A stretch of 64,000 bases of DNA from Sphingomonadales bacterium EhC05 (GCA_001650955.1 LXYP01000028.1:62001-126000), one strand, 5' to 3'. Counted from the stretch's first letter, positions 53,088 through 62,836 are shown. Notes: generated by a model from the sequence alone, not told the origin. Translations and numbers: made by a program.

Positions 53088-53301
53088 TATCGCCGTCCAA
53101 TTTGGGCGCGTTGGCCCAAAACCTAAATCCAAACCATGACAGGACAAATATGGCATCTATCTGCGCGACAGCGTTAAACAGAAAGCGCCAAACCCGCCAT
53201 TCCCCTGAATAAGCGAGAAGAACCAGCATTGCGGCCTGCACGAGAAGATTAAGAGCTATCCCTCCAATAATGCTATGACGCATTTTTTTCTCACTTATCA
53301 T
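53080..53301 (-). CDS. Small membrane protein in the tra operon (3)
   Basis: 73 residues with two hydrophobic segments (IIGGIALNLLVQAAMLVLLAY and FNAVAQIDAIFVLSWFGFRF). The start overlaps the traW stop (ATGA). Function unknown; probably a local component of this transfer system. Confidence 0.6.
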   Translation of the reverse strand: MISEKKMRHSIIGGIALNLLVQAAMLVLLAYSGEWRVWRFLFNAVAQIDAIFVLSWFGFRFWANAPKLDGDNA

Positions 53302-53936
53302 GACTGTTGTTTCCTCACAGGAGTTTCAGATATCCGCATCGACTTACCCGCTTGAACGACAACAGCGGGAACACGGGTAATGCCAAATTTGGTTGTCAAA
53401 GTGCCCGCCTGGTCAAAATAGAAACGGCGTTGACGCTTCGTCATCAACTCTAAAGGCGCGCCCTTCACCAGGATAATTTTTGCCTTGTCGTCGAAGCGTT
53501 TCAGAGCCCAAGCAACCTGCGCTTCATCGTCACCGTCGATGAAGACAAGCGGTGTATTAACATCAATGAAATCAAGCGGATTAACCCGGCTACCGGCTGC
53601 GGATATCAAGGTTCCTTTATGATCGCGGATATCGTGATCTATTATGATCGACGGATCATAGAGCCAGCTACGCGGTTTTATTGCTGATTCAATTCCAGCC
53701 ACTGGATCCGGACGCCGAACTTTAGCTTCGGTGCGCTTACGCAAAAGCTGGTTCATCGCATCAATTTGGCCGGTGGCTTTCATATTTCTGAGTTTAGTTG
53801 CAATAACCAGAAGCAAATCGGGCTCAATTACCGGAAACACTTTACCTACTTGGCCGTAATCCTTCGCCGCAGCAGGCAGGGAAAATGCTGCGGCGAAGGT
53901 AAAAAGGAATATCGAGATGATGGACTTTTTGATCAC
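53298..53936 (-). CDS. traW: TraW conjugation protein
   Basis: 212 residues. GTG 53936 overlaps the upstream stop (GTGA) and gives a clean signal peptide (IKKSIISIFLFTFAAAFSLPAAA); the frame extends to 53975 inside the previous gene. TraW phrases are KDYGQVGKVFPVIEPDLL, RPDPVAGIESAIKPRSWLYDP and FIDGDDEAQVAWAL. It works with TrbC in periplasmic pilus assembly. Confidence 0.9.
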   Translation of the reverse strand: MIKKSIISIFLFTFAAAFSLPAAAKDYGQVGKVFPVIEPDLLLVIATKLRNMKATGQIDAMNQLLRKRTEAKVRRPDPVAGIESAIKPRSWLYDPSIIIDHDIRDHKGTLISAAGSRVNPLDFIDVNTPLVFIDGDDEAQVAWALKRFDDKAKIILVKGAPLELMTKRQRRFYFDQAGTLTTKFGITRVPAVVVQAGKSMRISETPVRKQQS

Positions 53937-54481
53937 AACACCGGTACTCCCGTTCCGAATATCTGACTGCCGCAAACCCAGCCTATGTCAGCATAACGGC
54001 TATCAAATCCGTCCTTGCTTGCTGTCGCGACGAAATAACAACCATCCGGAACGCGTCCGACCGGCCCTGCGGTGAGAGGCTCTCCTCGCTTCGATAAGGA
54101 TTTAAGAGCAGCAATTTCTACTCCGTTCACAGAAACAATTTTCCCGTCACGCGAAACCATGTCGCCAGCTACGCCATAAACTTGCTTGCCGAACGGCTTG
54201 GGATCGTCTCCAAAATGAGCGCGAATAAGAGGGGTTTTTGGAGCAATAAAAAACACATATTGTCCGCGCTCCGGAAGCACGTTCTTTTCAACAAAGAAGG
54301 CCCAATTAGGAAGAGATTCACTAGAATTGATCATGAAGGCATGACGATCCGACCAATCATCCAACGCCGACCAGCCAACGAACACAGCCAAGATCAAACC
54401 TAGTACCTTCCAGCTCGGCCAGCGAGAGGATCGTCGAGGGTTTGCTTTTTCAGCGTCTATGGTGGGTGCCCCCGCCATCAC
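53933..54481 (-). CDS. S26-family signal peptidase (RP4 TraF-like)
   Basis: 182 residues with one N-terminal membrane helix (LGLILAVFVGWSALDDW). The Ser-Lys dyad is visible: the Ser in NSSESLPNWAFFV and the Lys in GKQVYGVAGD, followed by GCYFVATASKDGFDSRYADIGWV. RP4 TraF, a member of this group, cuts and cyclises the pilin, so the TraA of this system may also be matured or cyclised by it. It overlaps trbI and traW by four bases each. Confidence 0.85.
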   Translation of the reverse strand: MMAGAPTIDAEKANPRRSSRWPSWKVLGLILAVFVGWSALDDWSDRHAFMINSSESLPNWAFFVEKNVLPERGQYVFFIAPKTPLIRAHFGDDPKPFGKQVYGVAGDMVSRDGKIVSVNGVEIAALKSLSKRGEPLTAGPVGRVPDGCYFVATASKDGFDSRYADIGWVCGSQIFGTGVPVL

Positions 54482-55110
54482 TGTGACCCGCCATCAACAG
54501 GATAAGGCAACTGCCCAAAAGGTGATTGGCTACTATCGGGCGAAACTTGACCTTCCGGCTGCATAGGCATATTCGGACCTTGGGCCGGAGCTGAAGGGGC
54601 CATCGCCGGAGGCATAGCTGCAGGGGAAGGCATTTTTACCAACTTCGATAAATCGACCAAAACATCATCAGTTACATCGGGAACCGAAGAAGCAATAACA
54701 GCTTCACCAACAAGTATGACCTGCCCCGCTTGCGCGCGCTGTTCCAGCACAGTGTCAAGCGCGCCCATAAAAGCTCGTGTGTTGTTTTCAAGCTGCTCCG
54801 GAGGAGTCCCCGACCGCGCTTCTGCTGTCACAAAATCATTTACGATGGATGCAAGACGCACCGAAACTACGCGCCGATCCTCTAAGGCAAAAATCTTCGA
54901 TGTCGCCCACATGCCCCAAATAGCTGCAAACAAACCCAATGCGATCAATCCCAATTGCAAATAGGTCATACCTGCAAACCGGCGCACACCGGTAGTAGTG
55001 GCGCTATGGCTACCAGCGCGAGGGCTCTTAACCTGGTCTGGAAATGATACCTCAGAGGTCTTGCCCAAGCCCTCCAACGGCAATTGGCTAGGAGCAGTGT
55101 TACTGGTCAT
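54478..55110 (-). CDS. trbI: TrbI (F-type) conjugation protein
   Basis: 210 residues from ATG 55110, with AGGAG 6-7 bases upstream; the frame to 55146 lies inside the previous gene. One membrane helix (YLQLGLIALGLFAAIWGMWA) is followed by the TrbI block RRVVSVRLASIVNDFVTAEA and a Pro/Met-rich tail. TrbI affects pilus retraction in F. Confidence 0.78.
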   Translation of the reverse strand: MTSNTAPSQLPLEGLGKTSEVSFPDQVKSPRAGSHSATTTGVRRFAGMTYLQLGLIALGLFAAIWGMWATSKIFALEDRRVVSVRLASIVNDFVTAEARSGTPPEQLENNTRAFMGALDTVLEQRAQAGQVILVGEAVIASSVPDVTDDVLVDLSKLVKMPSPAAMPPAMAPSAPAQGPNMPMQPEGQVSPDSSQSPFGQLPYPVDGGSQ

Positions 55111-55507
55111 CGGAATCTCCTGATTCAAAAATGGATAAAAGCCCACTCATTCGAAACGCGCCGGTCAGCAAAAAGACAAAGCCAGCGATAAAATACAGCT
55201 TGCTGTCGAAGGCCGCACGCGCTTCCGGAGGGGCAACAACGTAATGACCACCCAGAAGATTCAACTGTTCGAAAAAGCCGAATAACGACCCATTTGCTAC
55301 CATGAAGAACAGAACGACGAACAAACCTGCAGCAATCAAAAGCGTGGTCGCAAACCAGCCAATAAGCCGGAAGGCAACATAGACTAAGTTACCAAAAGAT
55401 AGCCTTTGGTATCTTTGAATTTTCGCAAGACGAACCTGCCTATCTAGCGCTCGCTGATAGCCGTGATGCGGGATTACCCGCTGAGCGCTGGAACGCTGAG
55501 CTATCAT
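55100..55507 (-). CDS. Hypothetical membrane protein between traC and trbI
   Basis: 135 residues with a basic N terminus and three membrane helices (FRLIGWFATTLLIAAGLFVVLFFMV and KLYFIAGFVFLLTGAF among them). It overlaps the traC stop by four bases. Unknown family; likely a local addition to the transfer system. Confidence 0.58.
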   Translation of the reverse strand: MIAQRSSAQRVIPHHGYQRALDRQVRLAKIQRYQRLSFGNLVYVAFRLIGWFATTLLIAAGLFVVLFFMVANGSLFGFFEQLNLLGGHYVVAPPEARAAFDSKLYFIAGFVFLLTGAFRMSGLLSIFESGDSDDQ

Positions 55508-58086
55508 TCGGCGGCCACCAACAAAGGCGCCTCCTCTTCATTGCTCCAACGCTGTGGATCGTCAGGATAAGCAACGCGCTCAATCGCAGCTTCCATCGTC
55601 AGGCCTTCGTGTACCAATTCTTCGATTTGCGCGAACACTGTCGGACTGGACGAATAGATTGTTGCTGAATATGGATCGAGAACAAGACGTCCCGATGCCA
55701 ATGTTTCAGGGCCTTTAATCATGATATCGGAATATTCAGTGCCGTTACGCTTGAGACTACGCATCAATGTCTCGTCGCCGGCAGACATCTCGAAACGGTC
55801 CAGCTTCATGAAATCCGATATCGATTCCGGTTTTTGCTGCAAAATAAGAAACCAATCGCTGTTCTCCAGCGCGGCAATCGAACCTTCAGACTTGTAATAA
55901 TCGTTGAGAGACTGAGTTGCTGTAATCAGCGATGCACCATATTTACGGCATGTACGCGCATAGGTTTCGACGAATTCGGCCATCGCGCCACCTTTGAGCA
56001 TTTGCCATGCCTCATCCATGATCAGTGCTTTGCGCCGCGAACGATCAAGTTTACGCATCGACTGTGAAGACATGAACATGATGGCGGTCATCACAACAGA
56101 ACGCAGCTCTTGGCGGCTAGCAAGATCAGACAACTCAAATACGGTTAAATTGGCATCGAGTTTGAAGGTTGCTTCTCCGTCAAAAAACTTGCCGTATGTA
56201 CCATCGGTGCCAAAGGGAAGCATCGATACGGCGAGGCTCATTGACATTCCGTCACCATTACCCTGCAAACCAGCGATGATGTCATCAATTGAACCGTCTC
56301 TACCCTTTTCGCTCCAAACGGCATTGACAACGCCATCAATAAGACCACGTTCGGTATCATTGAGGATATCGATATGGCGCGCCATCTGACTGATCATCGC
56401 CTTGAGCATCGCTAGGCAATCGAGTTTATAATCTTCGTCATCGTCCGCAGCTTCGGCATCGATCATCGAAAACGGATTGATGCAAAACCCACTCGCAAGC
56501 GTGAATTCTATGAACGTGCCACCTTGGAGTTTTGCGGAATGCTCGAAGCTACGACCATCATCAATAACAATGACATTATCGCCAGCGCCGCAAAATGCTG
56601 CGCAAAGCTCTTGCAGACAAACGGATTTACCCGATCCGGATTTACCGAAAACAGCTACATTATGGTTGCCAGCCTCATTCTCAAAGGGAGACCAGAAAAA
56701 AGGCTCCCCTCGCCTTCCAACCAGCAATAGGTGCGGGATATTGCTGCCTTTATATTCGCCTTGGAATGGAGCAAGATTAGCGGCTGTCGTTGTAAGCATA
56801 GTTCGCATACGCTTCATCCGGCCCAAATCGCTGATAAGTCCCGATCCGAGCGTCATAGGAAGACACGCGAGAAACCCTACCATTTGCATATAACGCTCGG
56901 AATGAAGATCCCACCCACAAGCCTTATACATCGATTTCAGAGTGCGCTCATGAACGTCACCCTTACCTTTCGGGCTAAACGCAGTGACACCGTAGAAAGC
57001 CTTCACCAGCTTGTTGCCTTGGCGAAGCTGTTCCTGGACGTCTTCCCATTCACGGCTCTGATCCTTCAGCTGAGGCAAGAACCGAGATGATTTGCTATCG
57101 GACAAGCTCGATGTCCGCATATATTTATAAGCAGCCCTATTGGCCGAAGTAGTCGCGTCAGGATAAGTTAAACACAAGGTCGTTGCTACAGGACAAGGCA
57201 AGCGCAGCTTGTCGGTAAAGAGATCTCCGATCAAACGCACGCAATCCCACGGCGCCCAGCGGGGCGGCAGATTGCGAACAGCATAAGAACGTACTTCAAA
57301 AGTATCCGGGTACATTACGCCAATCTCGGGCACACCATCCTTATCGACACCGGTCGGCCGAAGACGTTCAGTCCGAAATTCAAGGCGATCAGGATAATGC
57401 CGCACCTCCATGTCCCGCCGAACCGCCTGATCAGCGATGGAGTCAAAGGAGTTATAATCGATAGGATCATCACCAGCTGCAGTCGTCGGAGATGTAATGT
57501 CATCGATCAACGCCAGCAAATTTACAGGGTCAATCAAGCGTGAAGACACATCAATAGAACGAAAAGCCGACATCATTGAGTCAGCAACAGAAACAAGCTC
57601 CTCGTCAGTAGAACTTCCACCATCAGGGATACCAATGGAGATCAGGAGCCGAAACTGACGAAGATGAAACGGCGCATCCTTCGAAAGCGAATTCCAAACC
57701 CCATCCGAAAGATAATCGGTGCGATGTTTTGCCATCCGCTCATACACGCCCTCAGCCGAATAGCGCGGTACGAACCAATCGGACAATTTACCGCCTACCC
57801 GAGAGGAAGCGAAATTGACGATCTGTACCGTCGCACCAGCAGGAACGCCTTCAGAAAGACATTGAGAAATAATATCAGCAGAGCGTTCATCCGCGCCAAC
57901 CATGGGCGCTACCTCAAGAGCAATTTCACGCGCACTGGCATTATGAAAAATACCGGTCTTCGCGTTAAAACTGCGATACGGCAACCAATGAGCCAGCATA
58001 GGTATTCCGGCGTCAGGCCGACCCTTGTCAGCCTTCATACCATCTCCCAGCATGGCGTCGAAAAGACCGGTAAACAACCCACTCAT
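55504..58086 (-). CDS. traC: TraC pilus assembly ATPase
   Basis: 860 residues, the normal size of the VirB4-like F-type ATPase. Walker A GKSGSGKS lies at residues 481-488, Walker B is in RKALIMDEAWQML, and ATQSLNDYY is also present. It powers pilus assembly from the cytoplasmic face. Its start overlaps the traV stop by four bases. Confidence 0.95.
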   Translation of the reverse strand: MSGLFTGLFDAMLGDGMKADKGRPDAGIPMLAHWLPYRSFNAKTGIFHNASAREIALEVAPMVGADERSADIISQCLSEGVPAGATVQIVNFASSRVGGKLSDWFVPRYSAEGVYERMAKHRTDYLSDGVWNSLSKDAPFHLRQFRLLISIGIPDGGSSTDEELVSVADSMMSAFRSIDVSSRLIDPVNLLALIDDITSPTTAAGDDPIDYNSFDSIADQAVRRDMEVRHYPDRLEFRTERLRPTGVDKDGVPEIGVMYPDTFEVRSYAVRNLPPRWAPWDCVRLIGDLFTDKLRLPCPVATTLCLTYPDATTSANRAAYKYMRTSSLSDSKSSRFLPQLKDQSREWEDVQEQLRQGNKLVKAFYGVTAFSPKGKGDVHERTLKSMYKACGWDLHSERYMQMVGFLACLPMTLGSGLISDLGRMKRMRTMLTTTAANLAPFQGEYKGSNIPHLLLVGRRGEPFFWSPFENEAGNHNVAVFGKSGSGKSVCLQELCAAFCGAGDNVIVIDDGRSFEHSAKLQGGTFIEFTLASGFCINPFSMIDAEAADDDEDYKLDCLAMLKAMISQMARHIDILNDTERGLIDGVVNAVWSEKGRDGSIDDIIAGLQGNGDGMSMSLAVSMLPFGTDGTYGKFFDGEATFKLDANLTVFELSDLASRQELRSVVMTAIMFMSSQSMRKLDRSRRKALIMDEAWQMLKGGAMAEFVETYARTCRKYGASLITATQSLNDYYKSEGSIAALENSDWFLILQQKPESISDFMKLDRFEMSAGDETLMRSLKRNGTEYSDIMIKGPETLASGRLVLDPYSATIYSSSPTVFAQIEELVHEGLTMEAAIERVAYPDDPQRWSNEEEAPLLVAAE

Positions 58087-59273
58087 GGTTTTACTTCCGA
58101 TACCGGAAACAGCGAAGGCCGATTAACCGGTGAGAGTTGCGCGGCGATTGATGCAGCGGATTGCGGATCTTCTGAAACACCATTACCCGGTGGAAGAGAA
58201 TATTCGGCAACCTCGCTCGAAGAAGAAAGCGCCACAGCTTTTGAAACGGGCCTTTTTGATAACCGAGAAGGCTTTCTTTTCGGCTGCAAACGCCCAGCAA
58301 CTTGCGCCTTAATGGCAGCCATCGGATCTATTGCAGCAGTTTCGCGTTTATCGGCACGAACTTCCATCTTTGAAATCGGCGCACCTACAGAACCCATATC
58401 GCGGGCCTGCGGACCCGTTAGCAGCGGCGTATCAGCCTTTTTAGCAAGAGCCACTGGATTGACCGTCGTGGCAGGATTAGCCGCGTCAATCGCCGCCTGT
58501 TCAGCGTTTTGCGCGTCAATGGCAGCAACGGGATCATGAAACTGCATCTCCGGCGCTGAAGAAGCTATATCAGCTAATGTAGGCATACCGGACGAAGATG
58601 AGGCCGCAAGCTGCGCCGCCGCCTTTCTGCGATCACCACCGGACCCAGCGACGCGCGGAGCAACCAAAGTATTTGACGCTTCAAGCCACGATCCACGCTC
58701 GACAACAGCATGAATGGCTGTCACTTCACGGAACCGCCCAGAACCATCAATATGCGCGGGGAAAACAATACGAAGAACTTTTTCGCCAGAACGAACTGGT
58801 TCGCGCGCCGCAGTCACCGTACCGCGAGATGGAGAATCATATAAATATGGCCCAGCAGGCGTCATGCCGCTTTCGCCGCTAATCATCGCTAGCGCTTCGT
58901 CATCAATCTTTGAAGTTGGCGCGCAAATGCCATCTGGGGCCCGGCAGGCAAAATCGCCATTTACGTTCGTGCCGAATGTTGCACAACCAGCTAGGGAAGC
59001 TACAGCCGCTATCCCGGCTCCTCTACCGAGAAGACGGCGAAAACCAGCACCGTCTCCTGCTGAAAACAATTGAAGCGCTTCACCGGATTGACCGGATCGA
59101 TTGACCACGGGAACACAAGATAATTCAGCCTCAAAACTCTCGGTAGCATTCCAAAGATCAATGCCCTGAGAAACAGTGATTGGCTTAGAGCCAACACTAA
59201 TACGGCCACCTGTTCGCTTGGCTAAAGCACGATTTAATGAACGCATTTCCGTACGCGAAAGCATATTACTCAT
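58083..59273 (-). CDS. traV: TraV outer-membrane lipoprotein with an N-terminal extension
   Basis: 396 residues. ATG 59273 forms an ATGA with the dsbC stop and has AGGAG 8 bases upstream, so this start is strong. Yet the lipobox LAGC (94-97, lipidated Cys97) and its signal helix (GRGAGIAAVASLAGC) lie almost 100 residues in. The TraV core follows (NGDFACRAPDGICAPTSK and RIVFPAHIDGSGRF), then a long Ala/Pro-rich tail. A TTG at 59069 could start a normal lipoprotein precursor but has a weak site. TraV forms the outer-membrane part of the channel with TraB and TraK. Confidence 0.85.
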   Translation of the reverse strand: MSNMLSRTEMRSLNRALAKRTGGRISVGSKPITVSQGIDLWNATESFEAELSCVPVVNRSGQSGEALQLFSAGDGAGFRRLLGRGAGIAAVASLAGCATFGTNVNGDFACRAPDGICAPTSKIDDEALAMISGESGMTPAGPYLYDSPSRGTVTAAREPVRSGEKVLRIVFPAHIDGSGRFREVTAIHAVVERGSWLEASNTLVAPRVAGSGGDRRKAAAQLAASSSSGMPTLADIASSAPEMQFHDPVAAIDAQNAEQAAIDAANPATTVNPVALAKKADTPLLTGPQARDMGSVGAPISKMEVRADKRETAAIDPMAAIKAQVAGRLQPKRKPSRLSKRPVSKAVALSSSSEVAEYSLPPGNGVSEDPQSAASIAAQLSPVNRPSLFPVSEVKP

Positions 59274-60118
59274 GACTTTGCTCCTTTCAGCCACGCAAGA
59301 AGTTTATCTTTAGGCAGATAGCCATGATGGACTGCGCCATCGGAGCGAACGATCACCGGAGTTCCGGTAAATCCATTTTCGCGAGCAAAGCGCTCATTGG
59401 CATCAAGTCCGCTGGTATCGCATTTAGCCGATTCAGGAATGTTCCCTGCATAAGCGGCATGAAGGGCACGAGGACGGTCTTTAGCGCAATAGACACGGTT
59501 ACTGATATCGCGCGTACCTAGAACAGATATTGGCCGTTCAACCACACGCACGTCCATTGTTTCAAGTTGCTCTGTCAAAGCGCGGCAATATCCGCAGCGT
59601 AAATCTGAAAAGATAGTGACTTTGGTTTTGCCGCTACCCCACTCTATCGCTCCGGAAGCTGGCAAAGAAGCAAGCGAAACACGTTCTGTTCGCCCTGCCC
59701 CAGCCTTAAACCTCGCTTTAGGCATTGGATAATCACGAGCAACCGGCGTACCAGCTTGAGAGAAGCCAAGATCCTCCCCGCCATCGTTGGAAATTTGTGA
59801 TGCCCCCCCAAGAAGAGCTTCCGGGTTAATCTCGAGAAGACGAGCAGATGTTAAATCCTGCCGGGTTTCCATATCAAAAACATGGCCAACAATGAGATAA
59901 CGCGCGTTTTTATCGATATAGAAAATAGACTTACCCGCAGTCACCTCGCAAATGCTGCCAATAATTTCGCAATCGACTTTTGCAAACTCGGTTTTTGGAA
60001 GCCGGGTCTTTAACACCGCTTCAACTGTAGCATTAGCAGATTGTGTTGCCGCAAAAGCAGTCCCGGCAACCAAAACGCTAATAAGACTTGCACCAATGAC
60101 CCAATTATACTTCGCCAT
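59270..60118 (-). CDS. dsbC: DsbC-type thiol:disulfide isomerase of the tra operon
   Basis: 282 residues with a signal peptide (VIGASLISVLVAGTAFA), a dimerisation domain (KSIFYIDKNARYLIVGHVFD) and a thioredoxin domain with the active site FSDLRCGYCRAL. The cis-Pro loop TGTPVI is present. It isomerises disulfides in the periplasm, and probable clients are TraN, TraU and TraH of this operon. It lies between traB and traV. Confidence 0.92.
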   Translation of the reverse strand: MAKYNWVIGASLISVLVAGTAFAATQSANATVEAVLKTRLPKTEFAKVDCEIIGSICEVTAGKSIFYIDKNARYLIVGHVFDMETRQDLTSARLLEINPEALLGGASQISNDGGEDLGFSQAGTPVARDYPMPKARFKAGAGRTERVSLASLPASGAIEWGSGKTKVTIFSDLRCGYCRALTEQLETMDVRVVERPISVLGTRDISNRVYCAKDRPRALHAAYAGNIPESAKCDTSGLDANERFARENGFTGTPVIVRSDGAVHHGYLPKDKLLAWLKGAKS

Positions 60119-60135
60119 GTGAAGACACTCCTTTT

Positions 60136-61464
60136 TTAATTGCGGACGTATGCGCCGTCCAAAAACACGATTTCGACGTCAATGCCGGTCGGCATCTCGA
60201 TTACAGGCTGATATTGTTCCGCCCGTTCGATGAGATATTTGCTGACAGTATCGGCAGCTGTGCTGACGCCTTCGCCCAAGCCGCCTTGAGCAATTTCGCC
60301 CAAGCCGAGCTTATCCCGCTTGCCGTTGACCGTGACATTGGAGCCCTGCAAAACACTGTCTGTATTTGCGGAAAAACCGCGTCCAAAACCGCCAGCAAGG
60401 CCTGCTAAAAATGCCTGAGTAACCAAACCGCCCTCACGGCTGACTACGCGGCCGCGAACACCAGATTTACCGGCATAAGCAATGAAGCCTTTGACATCGC
60501 TGACCGCATAGCGCCCGCCTGGCTGCGCGCAGGTCATACGCTGCAATTTCACATAAACTTTCTCTGCAGAGAGATCGCCGCGAGCTGCGCCATTTACGAG
60601 ACAGCCTTGCAGCTTAGTTGTCAGAACACGACCCTTGTCAGCCACTGATCGCGCAGGGCCAGTGATACGCAAGACAACAGGCAAGGGATCCGTTTGAGAT
60701 GAAACGCCAGCACTAGCATCGACGCCAACAATGACCCGTGCAGTCGCAAAGCTGTTGGCAGGCAGATAGTCAGGTGAATCGGAGAATACCGTCGTACCGC
60801 GCTCTGCCCGCACAGCATTGCCCCCTGGTCCACTTGAAAAGGATACAGTCTTCACTTCGCGCGGCGATGGAGCAGGAAGCGCAGCAACGCCCGGTCCAGA
60901 TGGCTGTTGATACAGAGCAGCACTGCTTGGACCATAAAGGCCATTTGGGCCGCCCACTCGTGAAGGCGCAGACTGCGCCGAAGCAAGCTGCGATTTCAGA
61001 CTCTCATTTTCTGATTGGTAAGCTGATAAAACACGCTGCCCGTCGGAGGACATTGCACTATTCTGCCCTCGCAGCGCATTCATTTCCTCTTGCATAGCGG
61101 CAAGCTGAGCTTGCTGACCATCGACAGTCCGGAGACGATTATCGGTTGAATCAAACCGGTTTTCAGAGCGAGCAATCCATTCCTGTTCGCTCATATTCTT
61201 ATTCACCATATCATTGGTGCTAATCTGCACTTCCTTGATGCCGCTATTCGCAAGCTCTTCCTCACTGACAGAGCTATCCAACACCCACCAAGCACCCCCA
61301 ACAAGGGCGATCAAAGCCACGCCGCCCAAAAGCAAACGCTGCTTTCGCTGAACGTCGTCATTTTCGCTCATAGCGTTCCCTACCGGCGAAACTTCGTCGC
61401 CTTCGGTTTCAGGCGTATCTTCGGATATTTTTTGCTTCCGAAACCTATCCATAAAGTTCATCAA
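60136..61464 (-). CDS. traB: TraB channel scaffold protein
   Basis: 442 residues. A short cytoplasmic part, one membrane helix (LLLGGVALIALVGGAWWVLD), a coiled coil (residues 85-155) and a Pro-rich linker are followed by the VirB10-like periplasmic barrel (PANSFATARVIVGVDASAG, GVRGRVVSREGGLVTQAFLAG). It spans both membranes of the channel. The start overlaps the traK stop by four bases; the second Met is an alternative start. Confidence 0.93.
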   Translation of the reverse strand: MMNFMDRFRKQKISEDTPETEGDEVSPVGNAMSENDDVQRKQRLLLGGVALIALVGGAWWVLDSSVSEEELANSGIKEVQISTNDMVNKNMSEQEWIARSENRFDSTDNRLRTVDGQQAQLAAMQEEMNALRGQNSAMSSDGQRVLSAYQSENESLKSQLASAQSAPSRVGGPNGLYGPSSAALYQQPSGPGVAALPAPSPREVKTVSFSSGPGGNAVRAERGTTVFSDSPDYLPANSFATARVIVGVDASAGVSSQTDPLPVVLRITGPARSVADKGRVLTTKLQGCLVNGAARGDLSAEKVYVKLQRMTCAQPGGRYAVSDVKGFIAYAGKSGVRGRVVSREGGLVTQAFLAGLAGGFGRGFSANTDSVLQGSNVTVNGKRDKLGLGEIAQGGLGEGVSTAADTVSKYLIERAEQYQPVIEMPTGIDVEIVFLDGAYVRN

Positions 61465-62264
61465 TTTTCTCCAGCAGGTTGGACAATGTAAGCAGTGGTG
61501 GAAGCCCCCGGTGCCAAGTTGGGCTCTGCAATACTGACAGCAGTTGCATTAGACGGAGCGACGACATCATCAGCGATAACCAGTGGCTCACTGCCCTGAT
61601 TTTCAATCCGAATTACTTTTCCAGTAAATTCATTCCCTCGATATTCAGCGATCATCCGTACTTTAAGATCACCAACACGAACCGACGCACGAACTGGCTG
61701 CCTCATACGGTAGCCTTCAGGAATACTGCTTGTGTACATTGCCTGGACTAGCTTGACGGCTTGCTCTTGAGGATCGGCGGCAGCTACAATTCTGGTATCG
61801 CTGGTCTGTTCACCCGCGATCGCAGGATTGGCCACAAACACCTGCTGCGCTTCCTCTCCGGAAAGACGGCAAGCGAACTTGTAAACATACCCCTTTTTTG
61901 AAGTGGCAAAGAACGACAAAACCTTGGGTGAAAAGCCTTCCGGCACAGAAACATAAATGTCTCCGCGCACAGGCTCGTTAACAACCGAAAAATCTTCGTT
62001 TGGATTGCCTGTCTGCAACTTGGACACGCTGGCGATTTCATCACCAACCAGACTGATCCGTGTGAGATCGCGTGAAGACGCAATACAATCCACCCGCGCA
62101 TTGTCAGACGCCATTAAGGTCTGGTCCGCCAATGCCGGAGTGGATAGCGCAATCGACGACGCTGCAATAAGCCCAACTCCTAAAGACCTGGCTGATATGC
62201 TATGGATGCGTGATGTGAGGATTGAACCGCAGGCAATGCCGCAGCTCCAAAATACAGTATTCAT
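61461..62264 (-). CDS. traK: TraK secretin-like conjugation protein
   Basis: 267 residues with an N-terminal signal region (SLGVGLIAASSIALSTPALA) and the TraK/VirB9-like beta-rich body (DIYVSVPEGFSPKVLSFFATSKKGYVYKF, RMIAEYRGNEFTGKVIRIENQ). Works with TraV and TraB in the outer-membrane pore. It overlaps traE and traB by four bases each. Confidence 0.9.
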   Translation of the reverse strand: MNTVFWSCGIACGSILTSRIHSISARSLGVGLIAASSIALSTPALADQTLMASDNARVDCIASSRDLTRISLVGDEIASVSKLQTGNPNEDFSVVNEPVRGDIYVSVPEGFSPKVLSFFATSKKGYVYKFACRLSGEEAQQVFVANPAIAGEQTSDTRIVAAADPQEQAVKLVQAMYTSSIPEGYRMRQPVRASVRVGDLKVRMIAEYRGNEFTGKVIRIENQGSEPLVIADDVVAPSNATAVSIAEPNLAPGASTTAYIVQPAGEN

Positions 62265-62836
62265 GATGACACCGCCTTTTTAGGTTCGACCTTCTCGACC
62301 ATCCCAAACTGGACGAGCTTGAGGCTGAGACCGTTGTAAACCCAGCCATAATGGAATGTTTTTTGGACGGCCGAGACTTCTTGGCGGCCAACCATGGTGT
62401 GGAGCGTACCGCTCACTTCTGAGGAAAGGCCTTCGGTATCGACCTTCAACGATTCCATAGTGAAAAATTGTGCTATGGATGAGCCACGTTGGTCCTCGGT
62501 AATCTTGAGCAGATCGGCCTTCACCTGACCGTAGGCGCTCGGGTGAACCATCTCGAGAACCGAATTCATCCAATAATCAAGACTTTGCGGCGTCCGGTTA
62601 AGTGTCAACACCGCGGCATCGCGCGTGACCGCTTCAAGATATTCTTTGCTGACACCTGAACTTGAAAGTGTGAGCGGCGTGCGCAACACCGGTTGCAACA
62701 CAACTTCGCGATCACGGGAACCAGCCAGCATTCCTAAAATTGCGGCCAAACCGGCAAGTATAAGGCAAGCGACCAAAAGCATGTTGCGCTGCCTGAGAAC
62801 GCGCTGCGATTGTGTATGTGAGTGTGCAAGATCCAT
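62261..62836 (-). CDS. traE: TraE pilus assembly protein
   Basis: 191 residues from ATG 62836, six bases after the traL stop. The frame stays open to 63031, but that part lies within traL. One membrane helix (NMLLVACLILAGLAAILGMLAG), then a periplasmic domain with YLEAVTRDAAVLTLNRTPQS and MVGRQEVSAVQKTFHYGW, typical of TraE (VirB5/8-like role). Confidence 0.9.
   Translation of the reverse strand: MDLAHSHTQSQRVLRQRNMLLVACLILAGLAAILGMLAGSRDREVVLQPVLRTPLTLSSSGVSKEYLEAVTRDAAVLTLNRTPQSLDYWMNSVLEMVHPSAYGQVKADLLKITEDQRGSSIAQFFTMESLKVDTEGLSSEVSGTLHTMVGRQEVSAVQKTFHYGWVYNGLSLKLVQFGMVEKVEPKKAVSS

Noticed and set aside
57664-58539. Plus-strand frame of 291 codons opposite traC/traV
   Set aside because: Both opposite-strand genes are firm; this frame has no recognisable motif or ribosome binding site.
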